This document shows positions 5,312 to 11,900 of a stretch of 16,037 bases of DNA, one piece after another. A program made the translations under genes and the position numbers. The stretch lies in assembly GCA_902779075.1 (NCBI GenBank), contig CACZAK010000131.1:1-16037 (forward strand), read 5' to 3'. Every line of letters starts with the position of its first letter. The first letter of the stretch is position 1. Under the pieces are notes generated by a model. The model ran no database searches and had not been told where the DNA came from. It was given only the letters and a program-made list of their open reading frames with translations. The DNA comes from an uncultured bacterium. Its GTDB lineage: Bacteria > Verrucomicrobiota > Kiritimatiellia > RFP12 > UBA1067.

Positions 5312-6298
5312 TTATACCTGCGACTTCAAGGCAGTATCAGGGACTTTCTCCATAAGCGAATCAAATACAGTGATCTCGTATGCCCCGTCATTGAAATCGT
5401 GAAGAATCGCCATCCAGCGGACAAGCCCGGACGCCATCTGTTCCTTGGCCCACCGCAGGGCACCGTCGAACGAATCCTCGTACCAGATGAAGCCAATGCC
5501 TTCTACACCTTCTCTGGACTGCATGATACAGCCGTCACGGGGCCGCCGCCGCTTTCCATGCCTACGCACTTCCTGCTTTGCTGCGGCAAGTATAGTCTCC
5601 ATGCTCTCTTCGGCAAGCGACTTATGATCCTTGCGCCATTCCTCCATGCCTATAAGAGCGTCGTCAAGACTCTGACGGTTCAACAGCGCAAGCTGCACGG
5701 CGGACGAGACCTTCGTACCACCTTCCCAAACATCCTCAGAAAGTAGAAACCGCTGGACAATCCCTCGCTTCTGATCAAGGTCATTCGGTCCGTCGCTGAG
5801 CAGCTCTATCCAAAATCCATTCGGTAGTTTCTGTACTCTGCAAAAGTCAAACCGCTCCAGCATCTGCAAGCGCCCAGCGAACAATGTATCATAACGACGG
5901 CTCCAGTATGAAAACTGCGAAAAGCGCGGAATGGTGAAAAGATGGGCTCCAGACGAGCATATTGGCACACTATCCGCTAATCCATCGCCGTTCAAACCCG
6001 CCCATAGCGGATCGACGGCGATTATGAATCGTCTGAAAAGCTCAACATCGAATCCGCTTGCGCCATCCGCCCGCAACAACGTCATGTTCGTCTGATCACC
6101 ATTAGCGAGTATCCGAAAAGAATACCCCTGCCCATCGGGAAGCACCGCTCTCGCCGAAACTATCGGCTTGTCGCGATCATCCTCCATTTCAAACAACTTG
6201 AGAACACCAGACCGCATAAGTCCCGCGAAGTAACTTGCGGCAGAGAAACCGGAATCATTGCTCAATGAGATTCCTACCTGTTGCAATTGCGTACTCAT
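5312..6298 (-). CDS. Hypothetical cytoplasmic protein (328 aa)
   Basis: No family recognised. No signal peptide or membrane segment is visible (start MSTQLQQVGISLSND), so it is probably cytoplasmic although the two genes before it encode lipoproteins. Visible features: a basic patch KQEVRRHGKRRRPRDG (~residues 242-257), beta-prone stretches around residues 45-70 and 160-175, and a C-terminal part FIWYEDSFDGALRWAKEQMA that looks alpha/beta. Its ATG (6298) overlaps the stop of the LA_2272-like gene as ATGA, so it is the last gene of a coupled three-gene unit. Its TAA lies within the tandem -10 boxes of the toxin-antitoxin promoter. It could be an immunity-like or regulatory partner of the lipoproteins, but nothing in the sequence shows this. 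Confidence 0.75.
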   Translation of the reverse strand: MSTQLQQVGISLSNDSGFSAASYFAGLMRSGVLKLFEMEDDRDKPIVSARAVLPDGQGYSFRILANGDQTNMTLLRADGASGFDVELFRRFIIAVDPLWAGLNGDGLADSVPICSSGAHLFTIPRFSQFSYWSRRYDTLFAGRLQMLERFDFCRVQKLPNGFWIELLSDGPNDLDQKRGIVQRFLLSEDVWEGGTKVSSAVQLALLNRQSLDDALIGMEEWRKDHKSLAEESMETILAAAKQEVRRHGKRRRPRDGCIMQSREGVEGIGFIWYEDSFDGALRWAKEQMASGLVRWMAILHDFNDGAYEITVFDSLMEKVPDTALKSQV

Positions 6299-6768
6299 CT
6301 ATTTCCCTCTTTGATGCTCTCCGTGTATTTGCTTGTTGATTGTCGGAACCGCCAGTTGACGAGCGGAAGAATCCAACCATCGTCAATCCAATTGACGACG
6401 CCAATCTGCACTCCGCGCCAATCGCCATGAACTCGGTTAAACAAACCGATCTGTAGTCCCCCGCCACCAGCAAAGTTGAAAAGCCCCACCTGAGCGCCGC
6501 CGAGATTCTCCGACACCGTTCCAATTGGAGCCACTTGAAGCCCATACATGTTACGTTCCTTCGCACCGAACATCCCAATCGACACGCCAGCAACCGTATT
6601 ATACAGTTCGCCACTGTCAATAATCTGCTGCCCTCCAAGTGTGACACACGGATACCCCACCACATTCAAATCAAGCCACACTATGTCATCTTGTGGCTCT
6701 TTGAACGTCTCGCACCCCGCTGCGAGCGCGAGGGATGAGACGAGGATGATTCGTGCAAAGGGTTTCAT
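6295..6768 (-). CDS. LA_2272-like surface-repeat lipoprotein (157 aa)
   Basis: ATG 6768 is preceded by AAAGGAG at ideal spacing. The signal peptide MKPFARIILVSSLALAAGC has lipobox LAAGC with Cys19. The mature part carries Gly/Asn/Phe repeats of the type G-x-Q-[IV]-G-[LV]-[FV]-N: GLQVAPIG, GAQVGLFNFAG, GLQIGLFNRV, GVQIGVVNWI. This is the pattern of LA_2272-type surface-repeat proteins, whose function is not established to my knowledge. Four-base ATGA overlaps occur at both ends (with the gene ending at 6765 and the gene starting at 6298), so the three are translated as a unit. The DNA for ILVSSLALAAG is almost the same as in the broken module at 240-265, hence probable copying of the export signal. 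The frame extends upstream to 7095, but that would cover the preceding gene. Confidence 0.82.
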   Translation of the reverse strand: MKPFARIILVSSLALAAGCETFKEPQDDIVWLDLNVVGYPCVTLGGQQIIDSGELYNTVAGVSIGMFGAKERNMYGLQVAPIGTVSENLGGAQVGLFNFAGGGGLQIGLFNRVHGDWRGVQIGVVNWIDDGWILPLVNWRFRQSTSKYTESIKEGNR

Positions 6769-7439
6769 GGGTTGCTCCTTTCGGTCTGTTCGTGGCAATC
6801 TCCCCACGTAAACGCAAGTGGGACAGAGACATTGTATGTCCTTTCGGACTTGCCGTCTTGGCACGAGCACCACATCGTGTATGTCAGGATTCCGTCGAAT
6901 GAAACCTTTATAGAGTTTTCGTCCACATAACGGTGATCGTAATAATTCTCCACGAAACTGGGTGCGCTGAAATACAAAAGCTGTGCCGAGACACGTCCGC
7001 CATATACCGCCGGACGAACAGCGAAGAGCGACGATGCGTGGGTGTCGTTCTGCACATAAAACACAAGCAAGTCGCCGGCAAAAGTTCTGAACCAATAAGG
7101 CTCAATGCCGCGAATATCCTTGTTGTTCACAACCCGTAGCGAATCTGTCGCCGTGCCATCCTCCGCAAACGCGACGATGTCAACATCGCATTCTGGCGAA
7201 ATGTCTGGATTGTCGCACACGACGACGGCAGAGAATCTACCAGACGGCGACCTCTTGCCTGTGGATGATACGCAAACATGCTTGCTCGGGCCTTGAGGAC
7301 GACAAAGCATGAAGTCTCCGTTGAAGTCGCCTACAACCGCAAACACGGCATTAGGATCGTCAACGTAACCTATCGACGAACATCCTCCCGCCACAAGCGC
7401 GAGGGACAAGCCGAGAATTGTCTTTTTCAGTTTCCGCAT
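6765..7439 (-). CDS. Predicted lipoprotein (224 aa), first gene of a coupled trio
   Basis: ATG 7439 starts MRKLKKTILGLSLALVAGGCSS, a lipoprotein signal with Cys20 (AGGC lipobox, a slightly relaxed form). The mature part contains NAVFAVVGDFNGDFMLCRP, GRFSAVVVCDNPD, VDIVAFAEDGT, DLLVFYVQND and TYTMWCSCQDGK. These are regularly spaced beta strands with several Cys, and could form a propeller-like or beta-sandwich fold; that is inference. No family recognised. It begins 37 bases after the stop of the ATPase gene, with leader module copy 3 in between, and its stop overlaps the next start as ATGA. It is probably transcribed from the ATPase promoter near 8734. Confidence 0.78.
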   Translation of the reverse strand: MRKLKKTILGLSLALVAGGCSSIGYVDDPNAVFAVVGDFNGDFMLCRPQGPSKHVCVSSTGKRSPSGRFSAVVVCDNPDISPECDVDIVAFAEDGTATDSLRVVNNKDIRGIEPYWFRTFAGDLLVFYVQNDTHASSLFAVRPAVYGGRVSAQLLYFSAPSFVENYYDHRYVDENSIKVSFDGILTYTMWCSCQDGKSERTYNVSVPLAFTWGDCHEQTERSNP

Positions 7440-7441
7440 AG

Positions 7442-7475
7442 ATCATCTACTTCTTTCGCTTGCCGCCGCAGATTC
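7442..7475 (-). repeat. Hairpin + Shine-Dalgarno leader module, copy 3 of 4
   Basis: Minus strand: TCTGCGGCGGCAAG then CGAAAGAAGTAGATGATCT before the ATG at 7439. It fills nearly the whole 37-base gap between the ATPase stop and the lipoprotein start, and is the only copy in front of an apparently intact lipoprotein. The stem is slightly degraded relative to copies 2 and 4. Confidence 0.6.
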
Positions 7476-7476
7476 T

Positions 7477-8709
7477 TTACACGGGCAGGGCGCACCTGCC
7501 CGTAATGAAGTCGATGACGTTCATCGTTTGAATGCCATTGCGGTTTTCGATAAAGATGTCGTCAAGCGTAAGGATTAGTTTAGGATAGTTGTCCCGTATC
7601 GACTTGAACGCGGCGACTTCCTGACTATACTTCTCTTTCTCCGCAACCGTGACGGCAACCTGTATGTAGCAAAGCAAATCATTGCTGCCCTTGACCACGA
7701 AATCAACCTCGCGTTCGTCAACCTTGCCGGTTGCGACCTTGTAGCGTCGGCGAAGCAGTTCAAGGAACACCGCGTTTTCAAGGAGCTGCTGAATCTCGAT
7801 GTCGGGATTGCTCAGCGTATAATACCTGAAGCCGAAATCAGTCAGATAGTACTTGTTTATCAGCTTGAGCATTTCTCCTCCCTTGACGTCGAATCTGTCG
7901 GCCTTGTAGATGAAATAGCAATCTTCGAGGATGTCCAGATACGACGAAACCGTATTGGCGCTGACCTTTACGCCATTTGCCTTGAGCCGGTCAGCCATGC
8001 GCTTCGGGGATGTAAGGGAGGATATGGCGCTCGCCATGTACTTCAGCATCTGCCCGACGAGAAGCCTTCCGCCTTCCTTGTTCCGCTTCAACACGTCCTT
8101 TTCAAGTATCGTTCGGTAAACGGACTCCACATACTCGCGCTGCTCCGACGATCCCGTCTTGAATGCGAACGACTCCGGCAGGGAGCCGTATGTGAGGTAG
8201 TCCATGAAGCGCCGCTTTTCCGCAGCATCTCCCACCTTGCCTCCAACAGCCTTTGTCATTTCCAGAAACGAAAACGGCAACACGTTCATTTCCACGTAAC
8301 GACCGGTCAGAAGCGTAGCGATCTCGGACGAAAACAAGTCTGCCGTTGAACCAGTGACATAAAGATCGACACCTTTCTTGACGTAGAGACTGTCAAGGAC
8401 CTCCTCGTAATGCTCCACACGTTGTATCTCGTCAAGGAATACGTATGTAGTTCCGCCCCTCGCCAGTTTACCGACAATGAACCTATGTAGCTCCTCCGCC
8501 GTTCTCAACGGGGCGTTCTCAAGCTCCTCGAAGTTCACCATGACTATGCGAGACGCAGGCACACCCTCACGCCTGAGGCCTTGCGCAAACATCCTCATGA
8601 TCGTGGACTTGCCCACCCGCCTCATTCCCGTGAGCACCTTTATCAGCGGCTTGTCGCGGAACTGCGCCAGCCACGCCATATACGCTTCTCTTTGTATAGT
8701 CTTCTTCAT
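7477..8709 (-). CDS. AAA ATPase with C-terminal DUF4143 domain (410 aa)
   Basis: An archaeal/bacterial orphan ATPase of the AAA_14-DUF4143 type. Walker A GMRRVGKST is residues 28-36, Walker B YVFLDE 89-94, and sensor VTGS 118-121. A winged-helix-like middle section (~residues 215-265: SPKRMADRLKANGVKVSANT) is followed by the nuclease-like DUF4143 end with EVDFVV (~334-339) and YIQVAV (~348-353), the remains of a PD-(D/E)XK core. The length is typical and all nucleotide-binding residues are kept, so it is likely functional. The biochemical role of the family is not established; it is common in genomes rich in mobile and toxin-antitoxin genes. Start ATG 8709 has AAAGGAG nine bases upstream. Its own promoter (8734-8742) and a long dyad (8759-8799) precede it. 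Confidence 0.93.
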   Translation of the reverse strand: MKKTIQREAYMAWLAQFRDKPLIKVLTGMRRVGKSTIMRMFAQGLRREGVPASRIVMVNFEELENAPLRTAEELHRFIVGKLARGGTTYVFLDEIQRVEHYEEVLDSLYVKKGVDLYVTGSTADLFSSEIATLLTGRYVEMNVLPFSFLEMTKAVGGKVGDAAEKRRFMDYLTYGSLPESFAFKTGSSEQREYVESVYRTILEKDVLKRNKEGGRLLVGQMLKYMASAISSLTSPKRMADRLKANGVKVSANTVSSYLDILEDCYFIYKADRFDVKGGEMLKLINKYYLTDFGFRYYTLSNPDIEIQQLLENAVFLELLRRRYKVATGKVDEREVDFVVKGSNDLLCYIQVAVTVAEKEKYSQEVAAFKSIRDNYPKLILTLDDIFIENRNGIQTMNVIDFITGRCALPV

Positions 8710-8733
8710 GCGGCATACTCCTTTGCAAAGCGT

Positions 8734-8742
8734 ATTATATCA
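8734..8742 (-). promoter_or_regulatory. Extended -10 promoter for the ATPase gene and probably the following trio
   Basis: On the minus strand TTTGATATAATACGC contains TGA-TATAAT (8742-8734), an extended -10. No -35 consensus is apparent. The Shine-Dalgarno AAAGGAG and ATG 8709 follow with a leader of about 18 bases. The left arm of the dyad at 8759-8799 occupies the -35 position. Confidence 0.6.
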
Positions 8743-8758
8743 AATTATCGCCGGTTTG

Positions 8759-8799
8759 AGTTTGAGAACTTTTCGGAAAATACAAAAACTTCTCAAACT
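8759..8799. promoter_or_regulatory. 15-bp inverted repeat upstream of the ATPase promoter
   Basis: Arms AGTTTGAGAACTTTT (8759-8773) and AAAACTTCTCAAACT (8785-8799) are complementary at 14 of 15 positions around an 11-base centre. It overlaps the -35 region of the 8734 promoter, so an operator is plausible. No T-run follows on the minus strand, so it is a poor intrinsic terminator. Confidence 0.55.
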
Positions 8800-8834
8800 G
8801 TCATCTGTTCTGCACCGCCTATTCCCTCTCCCTT

Positions 8835-8880
8835 CTTGCGCGAAAGATGAGACGAGAATCACCTTTGTCAGTTTCCGCCT
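8835..8880 (-). pseudogene. Lipoprotein signal-peptide remnant with destroyed start codon
   Basis: Directly after leader copy 4, one minus frame reads RKLTKVILVSSFA then QEGRGN, clearly related to MRKLKKTILGLSLA at 7439 and KKLTKAILVSSLALA at 288. The base triplet matching the 7439 start codon (ATG before CGGAAACTG) is AGG here, and no lipobox Cys follows. No gene body follows before the ATPase promoter. This is a second dead copy of the export-signal module. Confidence 0.5.
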
Positions 8881-8882
8881 GG

Positions 8883-8916
8883 TTCATCTACTCCTTTCGC
8901 CTGCCGCCGCAGGCAC
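8883..8916 (-). repeat. Hairpin + Shine-Dalgarno leader module, copy 4 of 4
   Basis: Minus strand: GTGCCTGCGGCGGCAGG then CGAAAGGAGTAGATGAACC. It has a perfect CCTGC/GCAGG stem and a perfect Shine-Dalgarno. It begins six bases after the stop of the giant gene (TGA at 8923-8925) and leads into the dead signal-peptide remnant. Confidence 0.65.
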
Positions 8917-8922
8917 CATCCC

Positions 8923-11900
8923 TCATGGCGCCGTTTCGGGGGCCCATGCAAGCACCCAGTTGATAATCCGCGTCAATTTCTTGTGGTCGTAGAAACACTC
9001 GTCGCTCTGGCGATACAACGCACGGCGGCGCAGTTCCTTGAGCTTCGGGACGTCCTTTCGCGTGGCGCAATAGAGAATGTCGTTCGCGGCCTCTTGGCCG
9101 TAACTCAAATGCACGCCGTTATCCAGAATCGTCTTGTAGGCTGCGTTAAACTTATTGGCGTCCGGCTTGAACTTCTCCCGCATACCCGCAGGCATTGCGC
9201 TCTTCGACGCCACAGTCTCCCTCATGAACTTTGCGGCGGAACTGTTCTTGTCTTCTGATTCAAGCAGCCTGCTGAAGGTTTCCCGAAGTTCCTGCTGCCC
9301 CTTCTTGCCCTGTGCAATCATATTCCATTCAATCGTCTCCACAAGTTGGTAGCGTATATCCGGATCCTTCTCCACCTCCATCCGTTTGAGGAGGGCCTTG
9401 ATCATATCTTTGGATTCCGGCATGAGGAACCTGATCGCGCCGAGCGCATTCGTCCTGACAAGGGCATCCGAATCGTTCAGTTTCTCGCAGAGCATCGGCA
9501 CCGCAAGGTCGTCGAACAATCCGAAGATGAAATAGACTTGCCAGTAATACCTTTCCGGATCGATCTTGAGGAATTCCTCCGCGTCCTTCACTGCCGGGGC
9601 GTACCTGAGCTTGGCGAGTTCCTCCATGGCATAAAACTTTTGATTCTCGCCCATCTTCGCCTTGTTCCTCCGATAGTACTCCAGAAAGGCCGCTCCAACT
9701 TCATCCCCTCCAATTTCGATCAGGACACGCGAAGTCACATCATGAAGCCTTGATGTCGGATTGGAGGTCTTGAAAATGTCCAGCATCAGCGGCACCGACG
9801 AATCCTGCTTCGCCAATCCGAGAAGACACACGTACTTGACCTTGTCTTCTTCCTTTGCCGACTTGTCCGCCAGCCGGACGGCGACAGCCTCCGCAACCGC
9901 TTTCCCATTATCCCTGACGGTTTTCTCCAGCGAACGCATTTCATCTCGAGAGGTATTCTTCGACATTTTCAGAACGCGTTGGATAAATGCGTCCGCGTCA
10001 AACGGGGCCCCGCCGTCCGACACCGGCGGACGTAGCCGCTCCAAGGTGACGCGGACGATGGAACGCCCGGGATCGGCAAGCCACGCCGGCGCGAAACCGG
10101 CGCCGGGCCCCGGCTCCGCCGAGCCGATCTTCGTCCCGCCGGCAAACACCTCCAGCTTCCCGCCCCGGCACACGTACTCCACGGCATACGTCCCGTCCGC
10201 CGCCCTCGAAAGCCGCGCCGCCTCGCCGAGCGCATGGTCGCGTCCGCTCCCGTTGGGCACGGCCACCGCCTCCAGCGTCCCGTCGCCCCTCTCCTCGACG
10301 ATTACGGAAGGTTCCCTCGGCCTGCCCTTCACGAATCCGTCCGTGTATGCTGGGAAGAGGCGGAACGGCCCCTTCGCCCGGATCGACAGCCGCCAGCATT
10401 CGCCGCACGGAAGCCCGAAGCCCGTCTGCCTAGGCATCCCGTCCTCTTCGACGACCGGCAGCGATCGGACGTTCCCGAACATGTCCGCCGCGTCAACCGG
10501 CCCTTCCGACCTGCAAGCCCTCCACCATGCCGCGCGGAGCGGCGAACAGTCTCCCCAGAGTCGCGTGCGCAGGTCGCGTCCATGCTTTCCGGGATCGACG
10601 GCGTCGTCGTACCTCATGTCCGGCACGGCAAGCGCCTGCGGATTCTCGATCAGTTCCTTCGGCACGTAGCGGACGATGTATTCCGCCGCGAGCCCCAGGT
10701 CACCCGCCTGGTGCGCGAGCGCCGCGAAGCGCAGGGCGAGAGGCCCGCGCATCGCGTCCGGCATCGCCGCCCATACCTCGTTTGTAAGCGCGGCTTCCAG
10801 GCCGTTCAACACAGCCGGACGCATCTCCTCTATCTCCGACGAATTGAACTTCACGCTCCACCACGGCCCGAGCATCGACATCTCCGGGAACGTCCGCGCG
10901 CCGGACTCCGCCGCCGCGCGAACCACCTCGTTCGTCACGTAGTCCATCGTCGGCAGCGGGACAATCCCATTCTGCGACGCGAAGCGCGGCAGCAAGGTCG
11001 CCTGGCGCCGCCCCTGCGCGCGGGCGCGCGCCTCCGGCGTCGCGTCAAGCCAGTGTTCCGTCACCGCCATGTACTGCTGCCGGAAGTTGAACGGATACCA
11101 GCCGTTCTCGCCGTCCAGGGCGAAGTCCAGCGGCTGCGGCGTGATCGTCTCGCCGTTGACGGAGAGCGTCATCCTGCCGTTATGGATGTCGGCGCGGACG
11201 CGTATTCCGTCCGGCCCGCAGGCGACATGCCGGCTCTTGACAAGCTGGCGCGGCGTGGGATCGAAGTACGCCGACCAGCGCATGTCGCGTTCGCCGGTGT
11301 TCTCCCAAACGGACACGTTCCAGTCGTTCGTCGCGCCGACGACGCGCTCGATCCTGAGGACCGGCATCCTCTGCCCGTACTCCAGCGACGGCGCCCCGAG
11401 GTAGAACTCGAGGAAGGCGCCGCCGGACCTTGACTTGGCGTCCGCAGCCCTTGTCGGCTTCGCGGTGAACTCCGTCGATCCCGTGAAGTCGCGCATGACG
11501 CCCTTCGTCGAATACCACACGACCCATTCGTCGCACGTGCGGAACGACGTCCGCGAGACGTCACGCGCCAGCGGGACCATCCTTCCGCACGCGCTCCACC
11601 GCACGTCGCCGCACGTCAGCAGGTCGTCCATCATCGACACCCTCGCGCCGTCCTCGCATGCGTGGCGGTACAGCGCACGCCAGACGTCCTCCGCGAACTG
11701 TCCGCGCGCCCTGCTTCCGGCCGGCGCGGCGTTGCCCGTCCTGGAGAGCGCCACCACGGCGTTCGTGACGTCGCCGCCGTCGAGCTCGGCATACGCCTTG
11801 CCGAGCGCGGCGAACCGTTTCGGGTACCGCGCCTGTTCAAGCAGGAACGGCAGCCGCGTGTACATCGTCTGCCCCTCGTAGGCGAACACGCGGTCCGAGG

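Noticed and set aside
5265..5312. Longer start (5312) for the Phd antitoxin
   Set aside because: It runs through the -10 box and dyad; ATG 5264 has an excellent Shine-Dalgarno and gives normal family length.
6769..7095. N-terminal extension of the LA_2272-like lipoprotein
   Set aside because: Overlaps the preceding lipoprotein gene in another frame; ATG 6768 gives a perfect signal peptide and RBS.
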